Assembly: GCA_003260075.1 (NCBI GenBank) | Contig: QLIY01000439.1 | Coordinates: forward strand, 1 to 64,000 | Reading direction: 5' to 3' | DNA: 64,000 nt | Source of the DNA: Phallusia mammillata | Taxonomy: Eukaryota; Chordata; Ascidiacea; Phlebobranchia; Ascidiidae | Part shown: piece after piece, positions 35,901-50,900 of the stretch | How positions within the stretch are numbered: the stretch's first letter is position 1 | Layout: each line of letters opens with the position of its first letter | The notes under the pieces: generated by a model | Told to the model about the DNA's origin: nothing | Seen by the model: the letters and a program-made list of their open reading frames with translations, nothing else | Database searches by the model: none | Translations under genes and position numbers: made by a program

Positions 35901-38900
35901 ACTGAGGTTGAGATGTTGAAGAATTTGTGTTCTCTGCTCCATCATCAAAGTCCGCTCGTACGTGTATGCTGAGATATCCGAGTTTTGCTGAAAAAAATGT
36001 GCCCGATGTAACCAGTGCCAGTGGGTAGTGCGTGTGTATGTAATACAGTATTATAGATATACTTGCAACGTCAATTCGTGGACACAAAACTGTAATGCAC
36101 AAATCGGCAGACTGGCTTATTTTGAACTCAATATAATGACTAGTTTCCCTATTTATGTCAATATTTTTACACACCATTTCAATGACTTCGATTTCGGCGT
36201 CGATACGAAGGTGATACAGAAAAGTTGCGAGATCCTTTTTCATCTGGATGCTGTTGTCTTCCAGTTGCGCCACAGTAAATATGCGCGTTTTGCAGTGTTT
36301 CCAAACCTAGTAAATTTGAGCAACAATTTCTTTGAAAATTATGATGAGAATATCCCATTATTAACAAAGCAATGTTGCAATAAAAACATACCAGAGATAA
36401 CAAAAAGTACATTAAAGTAAAACGAACAGTCTAAGTATTATTGTCAAAATTATTGTAAAAAAGTCTTTAAACAGGGGTGGGCAACATGCGGCCCACGGGC
36501 CGAATGCGGCCATTGATTAAAGATTGTGCGGCCCGCAGAGACGCTTGGATTTCAAATGCACTGGCAAACGAGTCCAACTATTACATATTTTTGAACAGAT
36601 TTATGCGCCCGATGTTATTTTTCTGCGGCCTAGCAATTTGTGGCTAGAATCTAATGCGATTTTTACTTGCAGTTAAACATATTTGGTAAGCAAAAAAGAA
36701 AAATCACCTTGTGTTATACACAGGTGCGGCCCGCGATCTAATTTGGCAATTGTATTTGGCCCCACAGTAACAAAGGTTGCCCACCCCTGCCTTACAACTT
36801 CAAACTTGTTTCCCAATTACAACTTACCTTATGCTGTCTTAGTAGGAAAGGTAGGAGCATGAGCATGCCTCCATCATGTACAACCCACCACACATCAATA
36901 GTGCCTCGTTCAATTTTGTCATTGCGTTCAGGGAAGTTCATCACGTTCTTAGGCACCAGAATCGCATTGTGACTTGCTGATGCTGCGCGCACGCCATCTA
37001 GCGAAAAAAACGACTTTTTCAAACAGTGGCTCTCAATGTGGTATGAATCGCCCACTTGGTGTCGTTTATAACTATAGACGGGGCGCTACACTGCTTTGAA
37101 CAGTTTGAAAACACTTTGAATGGAAAGTAATTTATTTTTACTGAAAGTTGCTATTGTATTTACTGAGAAAAAATATTTGGATATTTTAAGGAAAACAGAA
37201 AAGATCCATGGTTGGTTTATTATCAAAATAAAAATTTTGAAAACAATCAATTTGCAAGAATTAAGATCTTACACGCGGCCGATACAAACGACGTAAAATC
37301 TATTTATCGCAGAAAAACAAACAAGCCAGTTGCTTGTTAAAAAACTCAGTATTATTGTTTCACTAGTGGCTGAAATGTTATATTGTTTATGGTGGTCGTA
37401 AAAAATGTTTTTTCTTCAACAAAATGAGGCCAACCTCGTTCTGGTGTCATAAAATATTATTTACTTGGGCTCATAAAACTTTGTTGGTAAAGGATGTTTC
37501 TTTCTATTCGTTTCAGCTGGTTTCAGACTTTTAGGTTTAATCCTGGCAAAAATCCAGCCGGTTTACATTTATTCTCGGCGGGCAAAGCAACACCTTGAGT
37601 TTTGCACATTTCACAAATTTGCACAATCAAGAGCACAATTTTCACAAACACCGCTTACCAAGGAAGACTTTGTACGAACTCGGATCAGTACTTTGACGCC
37701 ACCCGTAGGGCCATCCAATCATGACGGTGTTATGACGTAAACCTCCAAGACCAGACGTTTGGATAAGAGATCGTATTCCTTGCGAAACATCTTCGGAAAT
37801 CAGAATTTGTTCGAATCCCTTGACCTTATGATGTTCCATTGCTTTCTTAAGCTCCTACAAAGTAAGGTTTAATATGTAAGATGGCGGTTTGCATAAAATG
37901 ATTTTCGGTGTTTGGTTTTTATCTACAGGGGCTCGCAAACTTCTTCACAAAAGTAAAAATGGGTAGTTTTTCCCAATTTAACATGTTTGGCTTTAAAATG
38001 TTCTTCTTGGATGATTGACCTAGTATTCTTTAGATTTTTGAGAAAGGGCCTTATTATTTGACAAATATTGTTTAACTTTTTTTGATAGGTTAAAAATGAG
38101 AAAAAACACACACAAGCTTTCATCTTTTATCAAAAATCATTTTGGAACATTTTGTACATTCAAAATCTACAATGGTTAAAAAACAGCAGGTGGTAAATCT
38201 CAAAAGTGGAAAACACAGCATGACTCTCACAGTCCAACAAAGGCTTAATCCGTCTTGCCTTAGTCCAAAAAACATTGACAAACAACGGCAAACAATTTTT
38301 CACCTGTTCAGCAGCTTGGGCTTCAGGATACTTTTCAAGGTAATTTCCTTTCAGCACAGAACTGACGATGGTTAAACCCTTTCCAGCTTTTAGTTGCTGA
38401 GCGAAAGCTAAGACCTGAGGGTGGACGGGCTGAAGGTTTTCATCCATTTTCATCAAAACCAAAAGTTGAGGCCTAAATAGAGTGAAAAAATTAGGGAAAA
38501 ACTATAGGGGTGGACAGGTTTTTTTAAGGTTTGGTTTGGGTGACCGCTAAGTAGTTTTAAGAGACCGCAAGTGTTTCTAAATACCAAAAAATAGCCATTT
38601 TTGCTTAAACTGTAGTTACAAGTCCAAATTGTGGGAAACCGCTGGAGAAACACCTTAAAACTAGAAGAGTGGCTTTCTGATATACTTCCATTTTATATAT
38701 TCTATACGATATTTACCAATTTACTATACACATCATTTGATCTACACATATGATTGTTTTTGTAAACAAAAACTAATGGGTCCCCACACGCGTGTTTGTG
38801 CGGATTTACGGTAAACAAATGTTGCGGTGATTTTTAAATTCTTAAGAACAAATTTTTAGAAAGCGTTAACCCAACAATGAAAAATTTTGTTGTATTTTTT

Positions 38901-41900
38901 TGCACTATTATTGTCGTATAATTACAAAAGCATTAAAAAAGAACGAAACAAATACTTTCAATTTAATCTCTTGCTTTGACCCAGATATTGTCGTCCAAGG
39001 TCGGGTTTTAAACACAATTTTTTTCTAGAAAGCTGTAACAGTTGTGTTACAGACAATTAAAATACGATTTGCTGCAAGTGTATACATAACTTTTCATTTA
39101 ACTTTGTTTCGCAAAACGAGTTTTTCATTTAACTTTGTTTCGCAAAACGAGTACCATTGACCTGTAGTAACCTTTAGGGTGCACACACCAAACGACTGTT
39201 TGACCTTTTGACACCGTTTTCAATAGCACGCCGTCCTTGGTGTTCAACAACACCGTTTGACCTAATTTATACATGCCTTGAGTATTTGATTCAAAAAAAA
39301 ACAAAAAACGCTACGTTATGGCGAAAGAAAGTTCTGAACTGTGTTAGTAATACCTACTAATTGACCTTAAGTAACCCGTGGTCATGCAGCGGCCAACCTA
39401 ACAACGAGCATTTAAAAAAAACTTTTATCTTGCAAAAAAGTCAAGTTTATTTTTTCATATTTAGTTTGTTTAACAAAGTTTTGCTTGACATTATACGAAA
39501 CCGAAGCACGCTTATTAGGTTTAAATCGCGTCATATGTGTGAAACCTTTGCCAAAACTGAAAATGTGAGTGATAACTTAATAAAACGACATAGCATTGCT
39601 GTGCAAAACAGCTGATTTCTAATCACCGAAACGACGTCTCGTAAAACGTCTGTCCAACGTCAAGCTGAGCCCTCCCGCTCTGCCCTATTATTCGTAAACG
39701 TACTCTCTTGGGACTTCTGCCTACAGTGTCTTTCTTGACCAAACGAGCGTTAGACACATTTACGTTTCGGGGGCCTGTGGGTGTGTCGCTGGGTCATTCG
39801 GGGTCAAACTTCAGGTGGACCAAGTTCAGATTTATATCTAACATATGTCCAAATTTCAATAAATTTGAAGCACTCTTTCTTTACTAAACGAGCGTTACAA
39901 ACCAGCGTTAAAAATTTTACGTTTCGGGGGCCTGTGGGTGAACCGCTGGGTCATTTGGGGTTAAACTTATGGAGGATCAAGTTCAGATTGATAACTAACA
40001 TATGTCCAAATTTAAATAAATTTGAAACACTTTTTCTTTACCAAACGAGCGTTACAAACCAGCGTTAAAAATTTTACGTTTAGGGGGCCTGTGGGTGAAC
40101 CGCTGGGTCAAACGGGGTCAAACTTCAGGAGGATCAAATTTGGACTATTATCTAACATCTCTGTAAATTTGAATAAATTTAAAGCACTCTTTCTTGACCA
40201 AACGCGTCTCACAAACCAGCGTTAGACAGAAAAAAGAAGAAAGAAAAAAAAATACGGACAAAAACAATATGTTTCAGGGAAGGGGACCCATAAAAACACT
40301 GGGGTGGATATTCAAACCAATTGCATTTTTGCCAAGCAATCACTTTGGTAACGAATCGAAAGCGATTGGACTTGTTTGTTATACAAAGCAGACAAAAAGC
40401 CAAACTCGAAATTGTAATTTATACTACACTACAGACGTCGACGTTTCAAAACCAAAGAGGTGTGCACTAATTTGGTATTGTGAAACAACACCAGAATTCA
40501 CCTTAGGTGTATCACACAAGCAAAAAGACAACACAGACACAGGTATTTAGCGTTGGTTAATTAAATTTACCTCCAGTTCTTGGTATGCGGTGGACGATCT
40601 TCCAAACGAAGCAAAGCATATCTTGCAGTTGTGAGTTGCAGACCTCTCAGTCCATCTCCCCATTCTTTCTCCGCTCTGGAATCACAAAAAAAAACGACTT
40701 AAATCTACTTTTTTGTAAAGCTGCAGGCCAAGCAAGCATACAACTTGCGTAAGGACAAACTCAAGAATGCTGAATTGGCTTTTTAAAGTGTATAAGCTAC
40801 AAATCGGTATTAAGTGAAAATACAGTTTGCGAAAATATTAAAGCAATACACTTATTTTTGAAACAACAAATCCTGTTTTTATACGGATGTCAAATGCATT
40901 CTTTAACTACCATTGTGCAGGTATTACCCAATATATCAAGAAATTTAACAACGAGGTACAGTAGTTTACCGGCACTGCCACGATTTTCTTGGTGCGAAAC
41001 TTATAACTAAGGTTTTGCAAACGTCTGGATGTGCCTTTTTCAATACCGCGCTAATGCAAATTGCTTTTAAGTATTGTTACTTACCCGCAGTATTCGATGT
41101 ACTTGTAGATTCCAGCGGCCAGTGCGAGTGCCACCAACGCATAATACCAACTCGATATGAACATGAGTGCTATGCACATCAACATACCGACGAAGGATAA
41201 TATCCTGCAAAAACATTATTAGGTTAGATTTAAGATGGTTATTGAAATGGTTGGTCGCTGTAAACAACGGACATCATTTTTCATCTGCAGCAGATTTTAG
41301 AAAAACGCGAACATTTTTAACAACTTACAACTCTGCTTAAACGCACAGGGTAATTTGTTTAAGTGGTTTTCTTACCAGTTGCCACCTTTTCTGTAGTTAA
41401 GTACGCCATTTTTAAAAAAGTGTAGAGCAAAAGAAATTGGAAAATCGTAGTTTTGAAGCCGTTACACCATTTTTAAAACTTTATTTTCAGTCTATAGCAA
41501 GATTTACAAGATTTAAAGCAAGTTCAACATATAACATCTTTCGAACTTACCAATGGTAATATTTGAACCTCGGTCTCCAACTCGGCGTGTCAAGTAAAGT
41601 TTGCAGAGCACACGCCAAGTTGACGAACATGTAACACATGAGGAAAAACCTAAAACAACAAACAATTCATTTTTCAGAAACTATGTACAAAACTATACAT
41701 TAGGTGGTATTTATCTACAATTTTTGTGCTGAGCTATAATTTTAAACACCTAATTTTTTATATGCTAGGGCAGGGCTACTCAATTAGTTTTGTGAAAGGT
41801 CCAGATAGAAAAGGTAAGGGGGGGGGGGGCCAAGTTGACGAACATGTAACACATGAGGAAAAACCTGAAACAACAAACAATTCATTTTTTCAGAAACTAT

Positions 41901-44900
41901 GAGCAAAACTATACATCAGGTTGTATTTATCCCCACTTTTTGTGCTGAGCTATATTTTAAACACCCATTTTTTTATAGGCTAGGGTGTCTATTTCTTCTG
42001 TTTGTATTCTTTTTGCGTGTGACTTTCCAAGCAAATAGCCGATTGAAAAATATCTTTTCAAAAACAAATTTTCACTAATTTTGGGTAGTTCTTTCATATA
42101 TTGGTACTTTAGGCGTTCAAACGCAAATAATTTCTGCAAAACACTTGCCATTTTTACGTGTCAATTTTAAAGGGGGGGGGGCAGGTAGTAATTCAAAATT
42201 ATGTTATTGCGTCATAGATACAATTGTGCGGAAAGGCCGGATTTGGACCGCGGGCCGCCATTTGAGTAGCCCTGTGCTAGGGTGTCTATTTTTTCTGTTT
42301 TGTACTTTTTTCTGTTTTATTTTATTGCTTGTGACTTTCAATAGCCGATTGAAAAATATCTTTTCAAAAAAAAATTTCACTAATTTTAGGTTGCGTTTTT
42401 GTATAAATTGGCATGGTAATTTTACCGTTGAAATGCAAATAATTTCAGCAAAACACTTACCATTTTTTATGTGTCATTTTAAAAACATAGGGGGGGGGGA
42501 TTTATATGTACGAACAAGCTTATGTGCATTTTTAAGGTAATATTGATTTGCTTACATTGTAATAATCGGTGCAACCAGATCAAGGTCGGCGATCAAAACA
42601 CCGATCAATGAAATAAAAACTGTGAGAAGTAAAGCCCATGTTGGATCGCCGTTTGCCTTACTGCGCCCGAATACCTGAAAAGAAGATAAACATGTTGCTA
42701 CAAATTGATAAACGAATTTGTTCCCTGAAGGGTACACATATCGTTTTTGTCCGTTTTTTTTCTCTTTTTCAGTCTGACGCTGATTTGTTTCAGCCGTTTG
42801 GTAAAAAAAAGTACTTCAAACTTTTTTTATACTGCACGCGATAGTTGGTTATCCGAAGTTCAACCCCCAAAAAAGTTCGCCCCCAGATGACCTAGCGGTT
42901 AACACACAACAGGCCACCAAACCGTGTATTTTTGCTGTACATTTGAAAGTAAATGACCCAGAATTTTCATAATTTATTGGTTGATACAATAAAAAGAGTT
43001 TGAAAGCATTTTGTAACTTTTGTATATATTGCGGGTCGAACACTAGTTACTTTTGATCTAAAAACTTCGAAATCGATCAATAAGTTACAGTAAACCTAGG
43101 TTAAAACGGATTCAGCAAATCCAGATATTTGTCTAATTCGGACAAAGTCTGAGGTACAAATGATTTGTAATGTAGCGAGGCTCAATCGGACAACCGTTCA
43201 TCCTGATCTTCGCCTAATCCGGACAACTTTTTGGGTCTAAACGGGTCCGGATTAACCAACGTTTACTGTACTTATATAAATGAAACTTGAACAAACCTTT
43301 AAAAAGGGAATAATATTGTCCTTGGCAATAGCTTGGAGTAATCTTGGTGCACCAGTGAGAGACTGTAGCCCCGCCCCAATGGTTGACAGGAAAGCACCAA
43401 TCAGAACAATCCATTTTGAAGGCCATGCTAATTTTGCCACAATTAGCTCATTGCCAATACTTGCACCAAATCTAAAAAAGGAATACGATCCAAAATGGCA
43501 TGCTGTGTTGTTTAATTTACACAAACAAAGTAACAGTCAAGTTGAAGAAGATTTTAAACACAAATTTGGTGAGATTAGAAATATGTTACACGTTTCTTGG
43601 GCTTACAACAGCCCAGAGTCCGAAAGTTCGAACGAAATTCGAACCTAAAAAGTATAAGCCCCAAATCGTATTTCAGAAGTCCGTTGGGAATGCGAAGTTA
43701 GGCCCGAATCAAGCCCGCAGGGATCTGTTCGTTACGGTAAAACAGAACTCGGTAAAACTGTGCTTTATCAAAAACATGTAAAAAATTGAGAAGCTTTGGC
43801 CTAAAAAAATCTAAATTTTTAGCCTTCCCTAAAACAGAAAATCGTTTAAAATGTTTCCAAAATGGGAATATGCAAGTGGACAAGCTGTCACATTCATCTC
43901 GAGATTTAGCATTGTATACTTACTTGTCGCGAAGCAACGCTCCTTCCACACACGTCCCGAAAAACACGACGCACGAAAGATCTAGAAAAACAAAACAAAA
44001 GCAATTTAACCCAAAATTTATACCATAAACTTAAATCCGCAGTTCTTACACTGGGTATGCCAGAAGCCAGAAGAAGTATTTGTACAATTTTATGTAACAT
44101 CAGATTTTGCAACTGTATTAGCATAAATTTGACAGGAGAAGTGTTTGCGCACAAATGTATTATTGTCTTAGTCTTATTTGTGACATAGTAAATTTTTCTT
44201 TAATCATTTGCTATGCGAGTATAATCTGACGAAATCAAACAAAATAATCGTGCGTGTTAATGTGGTAAAACTTTTCCCAAGAAAAGTAAACTTTTTATTG
44301 TTCACATTAGGCATCGTTTTCAGTTTGATAAAAATATGTAGATTGGACCGAGAATTTTTTTTCCTTCATATGTAAGTTGACCGTTATGACAAAAAAGTTA
44401 AAAAGTTTGACGACCACAAGCTTAAATGGCGAACTCAGATTTCATATATTGAACTTCAGTTTAATATAGTTATGTTGTCAACTTACATATGAAGGCGGTC
44501 GTCAGGACAGCACCAATCGTTCCCTTTGGAATAGAACGTTGAGCGTCTTTCAAGTCTCCAGATCTGTTTGACCCAGCCATGATACCTGAAACGTTAAATA
44601 GGACCTGATTATAAAGTTGGTTGCATCGAGTTGTTTGCAAACATACCAGCTTCAAATGTGCAAAACCATGTTTAAGGCTGCGCAGAGTTGACGTGGAAAC
44701 CGGGCTTTACAAATGGAATTACAGTTTTCAAAATTTGTAATAATATTGGACTGTTTCATAAAAACAGAAAAAAGGCATAAATCGTTTCTTCTAATAACAG
44801 AAATATATTTTTATATTTCGCCTTATTAAATATGCATCGTCAGTTAATAAGGCGAAATATATATTTTTCAGTTATTAGAAGAAACGATTTATGCTATTTA

Positions 44901-47900
44901 TCTGTTTTTACGAAACAGTCTAATATTATCATAAACAGAAGCAAAAATCTTTCTTTTATACATTTTATTGTCTGTGGGAGATTCGTTAAATGACAAAACT
45001 GTTTCAGCTTCAAAATTTGTGTTCAGAAATTTAGGAAAGGGCTGAAACTTTCAGGAAAACACAATCGCCTTTAGGTTTCATAGGTTCCGTTGTTCAAAGA
45101 GTACTGGAAATACAAACAAATAGGTCTAATCTCCCTAGCAGCAATTAGTGTAGTAAATTACAACGACGTTTTCATTCAAAAGTTTAAAAACGAAATGGCT
45201 AAGGCTATTAGAAGTGAAATTTCTCAACAACAATCAAACATTAACTTAGTAAGTCACATTAATTGCTGTTTACCCCAGCGGACCATGTTACTAGTATCTA
45301 TTTCTGGTATATTACCCACAACTATGTAACGTTGGTTGTCTAGCAACGGAACCGCAAGTTGAAATCATAAAGTGATAAACAGCGATTGCGTCATTAATAC
45401 GTGATAGGCGTGGTTAGTGCGAGTGGTTACAATATACATTCAAAGTTTCGAAATAAGTATGTCCAGTTTTAAACACTCAACGATTCGTTGAAGTATAGTT
45501 TACAAGTATTACACTTTTAATGCTCGTTGGTGCACAAGAATGCGTTTCAAGAAAGAAGTGATATTGTTTTTCCTGTATGTAAGACGACTAGGGGTGCTTT
45601 AACTTCTTCAGCGTGGTTATATAATGGACAAGACAAAATAACCTACCTGTTCTACGAAGCCAAAAACACCTATAGATTTACAAATCTTCTACAAAAATTC
45701 CCAATTTGTACACTGTATGCGAAATTTATAAAAGTTTTACTAACCGCAAATCTGCTAAACTGGTAACACTGGGGTATACTTAAGTGACATGGTGGATAAG
45801 AAACTGACGTCTTTTTACATGTGAAGCGATTTTGACATGGACTTTTACATGGCGATTAAGGTATTGGGCACCCCAGCATAGAACCAGAACCTTTTCAAAC
45901 GATCATCCGGTCTATACAACAACAAAAACTGAACTGAACCTGTTACTGATGGGAAAAAGATCGCAAGTAGAACAGTGAAGGCTGTCATCTGGTCAGCAGT
46001 TAACCACGGGACTGGTTTGTTAAGACCAGCAGGTTGCGTGTCGTCCGCTACAACAGATGGTAGAGATGAAGATATGATGGGATCACCTTGTTGCATGTAG
46101 TGGCTTGGAATGCCGTTGTCTGAAAAAGAGTTTTTATGAAAAAAGGTTATACAAATGTGACTCTTGTGTTTGCGGAACTGTCAGATTTAGTCACTTTTCA
46201 ACACACAGTTTTTTCCATGCTATTGTGGTTGTGAATGTTTCTTATATAAATTTGTTATGCTGACCACCCAGGTAAAACACTTAACTTACCTATGTGAACA
46301 CTGCTTGTGAGTCCAGGAATTCCACGCAGCGTGGATACTTTATTGGCTTCGTAATATGCATTACATGTAAGGTTTGAATTCGGATCGCTGGTGTTGGAAA
46401 AAATACAGCTGCTGTTTTGCAGGTTGGTGGGTAGCTGGGAAAAAGCAATTTATTTAGTATTGAAAGTTTAAACCAGTGGTTCTCAAACTCGGTTTTTGGG
46501 GCCGCATGCGGCTCCCAACTACTTATTCTGCGGCTCGCACCAAACCTCAGAAAACCACCAAACATTGCTATTTTAGCTTTCAAAGTAATAATCTTTAGTG
46601 ATTTTCTTAAGGTTTCGTTTTTTGGCGGCTCTCTACACACTTAAAAAACTACCATTTGGGCCCGACAATAAAAAAGTTTGAGAACCACTGGTTTCAACCC
46701 TCTATTTCTGGTGTGTAGGGTACATTGGGAGATTTTGTAATAATGACATGCAAAAATATCAACAGTTCGGTATACCAATTTTGGAGTTAAAACAATAAAA
46801 AAAAAGTTTTTACATTGATGTAATTGTGGTTGTTTTTTCACTACTAAATATGGTGGTTATAATAAGAAGCTTCAGAGCAAAATCTACTGCATCGGCTTTG
46901 AATCACTTTTAAATACTTCCTTACAGGCTCTCATACAAATGTACAATGAAACAACGTATTTAGTCTCACTAACAAGACATACAGAAATTACAGAGAAAAC
47001 CATTTTTAGCCCAGTAAGCATGACTGCTATGTCACATGATGGTAAAAGTAAAATTCTTATGACAATGAATGTTGGATAGCCCAAAGGCAAAAATGTTAAG
47101 TTAATCACACTTTAAATGTTTTGTTCATGTTGCAAGAGAAGTATAGTATGAATTTTGACTGCATTGATTGTCAATCACTAAAACAGAGATTCACACAAGT
47201 TTGAGGGAAAAAAAGATGTCCTAAATTGCTCACAAATTTAAACCAGCAAACAATGGTTTCATGCCAGCAACGGCTGCAAAATCATGTTTGAAATAAAAAA
47301 CCACAAATATGTTTTGAAAACCTTAATCAACCTATACAAAATTGTATGTCATAAACTGATGGCAAGATTGTGAACTGTGATAATGGTAAGGTGGGAAGAC
47401 AGGACTTGTAAATACCTTCTGTGGCCTTCTGGTGTATTAACATACCAAAGAGTTTTACTGATAAAAGTATTAATAAAACAGCAGTTGTTGTCACAGCTAA
47501 CCCCAAATGGGCCAACACAATAAACTTTATGTTTACCCTGCTAATAGACAAGGGTCTCAACAAGGAAACTTGGAGAGGCTCTTGCGCAACTTCTGTTACG
47601 TCACAATAGCAGGTTATTACGCCACAAGCAACTCACCATGGAGAAGGTTCCATCCCCATTGCTGACGTTAGCAATTTTTGCACAAACTCCTCCATCCAAA
47701 TTGACAAGACGATTTCCCACAAAGCAAACTCTAAGAAAAGATGACAACATTAGAATTAACATATGCTATATGTCAGTGATCCTTAAAACTATTTAACGCT
47801 CATTTCCCTCAAGTTTACGTAAAATATCTTATTTCCCCTTGACTATTATAACTGACGGTCCATTTACGTATTTAGTGGTGTTTTGTGTACGTTATTCCTT

Positions 47901-50900
47901 AAATGTACTAAATCATACAAAAGTTACTTTTTCACAAAAACGCCTAACGAAGCATTTGTTTCGACATACCATCTCGTATCCCCTGGTTTTGTGCATACTA
48001 TTACTGGTTAAGAACCACTGTTGTAATTTAGGGTAAGAGCAAAGTTAACAAACATAACAACTTTGCTCGTAAGTGTGTAACATTAAGGTTGTTTTATAAA
48101 TATTTAAAAAGTGAGTGTCGTACTGTAAAGCAGAACCAAACACTACAAAGTTAACTGCACTAAGTTATTCAAAAGTCCACTAATTTTGGTGTGTGTACAG
48201 CTTAACACACCGCTGGTGACGCAAGAGACCTTGGAAAGCTACAAAACTGGAGTGGAACTGGGAATGTTCGTGACGTCACAATGCACCGAGCATCTTCCGT
48301 TAATGAGATGCACGGTGCTCGACCAAACAGAACATTTTCAGTTTAGGCCCATCCCTACGGTAACCACCACTTTTTTGCACAAAAAAAACTCACTCTTCTG
48401 TAGACGGTGACACAGCAGAAGCGATGACGCCGGCATAAATGGCCACGATTGAAATGACCACACAGGCAAGGAAGACGGACGCAAACTTGTTGACGTATTT
48501 CACCCCGACGAAAACGAGAAGCGACATGACGCACAAAAAACACGTCCCGTACACACGGTAGTTGTTAAGTAGAGCTCCTTTGCCGTCTGGGTCGTTGACA
48601 TCTCCGAAAGCTGGTATTGCAGCTCCCTGTGCGATGTATTTCTGTGGGAAACAGTAGGATTTGAAATCGAAGTTTACCTTTACGACTGTCATATAAGAAA
48701 GTGTGTTTTGAATTTCTGTATTTTCAGGTTTTTTAATTGCACAAAGCTGGCTTATGTAGTACACCAGCGGTTCCCAACCGGGGAGGAATTTTAAAACTTG
48801 AGGGGACGAATTTACTTTAATTTGTACATGTGATTAGTAAATAGACACTTTAGCTCCGCGAAATTGCTTTGGCTCAGCCTTACGAACATACCATGCGAAG
48901 ATTACAACGATTGCAAGTGCCCTGGAAATATGGCAATCGCCTTTACTGTAGAAACATCATTTGTTCGCCTTCAACATCAATGAACAGTGGAACAACAACA
49001 TACAATATGACACAAGAGATGGGGGGGGGGAAATTTAACCCTGTGCAGTTGATAAAAGACCCAATTTTAAATCATCTTTGTATGGTTTAACATCTATAAT
49101 ATAATATTGGGGAGGAACTAAAACGTCTTAAATTGTTAAACGAGAAAGTCGTCGACAGAGCTCGGAAACCATTGTCCAACACAAACGGATTTTTCTTGTT
49201 ACAAAATCAACAGCCTTTTCCACGATAGTAGGTGGTCGCGTAATTGCTTTGGCTTACGAACATACCATGCGAAGATTACAACGATTGCACGTGCCCTGGA
49301 AATATGGCAATCGCCTTTACTGTAGAAATATCACTTGTTCGCCTTGAACATCAATGAACAGTGGAACAACAACATACAATATGACACAAGAGATTAATTC
49401 GTGTTGTCAGGCCATGTGAGGTGAAAAGGTCAAGTTACAAAACCCGGTCGATATTTGATTGTTGATTCAAACACCAAGTGTTATTGATGATCCTGTGCTT
49501 AGTATTTCTTATGTAAGGCGCAGTTTTTAAAGAAAAGGACGGGTTGCTTCACAAGAACGATGAAAGCAAGTTTCTATTAATCTATGTGCTTTTAACTAGT
49601 GATGCACTGGGGGGGGGGCGATTGTTGATTCAAACACCAAGTGTTATTGATGATCCTGTGCTTAGGATTTCTTATGTAAGGCGCAGTTTTTAAAAGAAAG
49701 GACGGGTTGCTTCACAAGAACGATGAAAGTAAGTTTCTATTAATCTATGTGCTTTTAACCACCAGTCGCAAAATGTGTCGTAGGCTTTGTACGCGTTTCT
49801 AATGATGGACTTTTTTGTTGCAAAATGTAGTGTTATTAAGATGCAAAAAGCATTTTGTAAAATAATTTAAAACGTTTTTTTGAGAAATTTTACACGCTTT
49901 TCCAAATAAAAAATAAAACTTTCTTAAATTAGTGTGTGTCTTTGTATTTTTATATATTCCATACAGTTTTTTGAGAGCCTAAAGACGACTGAGCCAATCA
50001 GTTTGGTTTTAGCCGCTTTAGTGTGATATAAGAGTAAGACTGAGCAACACAGCTGTTAAAAAGAACAACTACTTTCTTTTCTGTCCCAAATAGTTTAAGA
50101 GTTGCGCGTGTTGCTTATTGTGTATTCACCATCAAATGAGCAAAATCAAAAGTTTAAATCCGCACATCCGCCCCATTGTATAATAAACTAATTAAATGGC
50201 GATTATCCTAATTTGCTGAAGTGTAAATGACATCCTTTCATTTGTTTCATATTTCCTAGCCCACATTTCGCAGCGGAAACAATAAATCGCTACATTCGTC
50301 GACCCTAATTCTCACTTCCCACAATGCCCCAGTAATTCATTATTGCGTCACAGGCGGGAGATTGTCGTCATTGTGACGTTTTCAAAAATCGTCTAGTTAC
50401 GTGACAAACGCTTAATCGTGTTGTAGCAAATTGTCAAGGTTAAAAGTTCGCCACATTCCTAATTGAATATCGACCAGGATACGTGTCAATGTCAAATGAC
50501 AATTTCATGTTCAAGTCTTCCTGCGCAAACAGGTTCGCTGACATTCAAATGACCTTAAAAAAGCTCCATGTGGGCTACTTCGCAAAAATGATAAATTTGA
50601 TAAACACAAAATTACCTTTGCAAAAAACTTTAAAATTTAATTTGATCATCTTTAAGTCTATATAAATTACATTTTTGTCTGATTGGCTATGTTGGTCGAC
50701 GTTCTAGTCTAAGATATCCCGCAATAACTATAAACCAGACTGAATAAAATACATTTTTAGCATAGTAATCAGTCCTACGTAGCGGTATTAAAGCAAGTGT
50801 TTATATCAAAATCTAAATTTACCACTATAGCGTGGCGTGGCTTTTTATTTGTGGCTGCACATATACTGATCGTACTGCAACTACACGGATATATAAAACA

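Noticed and set aside
39781..40225. Plus-strand frames with repeating peptide (RGPVGEPLG type)
   Set aside because: The repetition comes from the 156-bp DNA tandem array. Frames are not conserved in the third unit, and the sequence lies in a KCC intron.
42880..43045. A-box-like 'gatgacctagcggttaaca' and B-box-like gggtcgaacac as a tRNA gene
   Set aside because: The boxes are about 140 bases apart and no cloverleaf can be drawn. At best it is an old SINE fragment.
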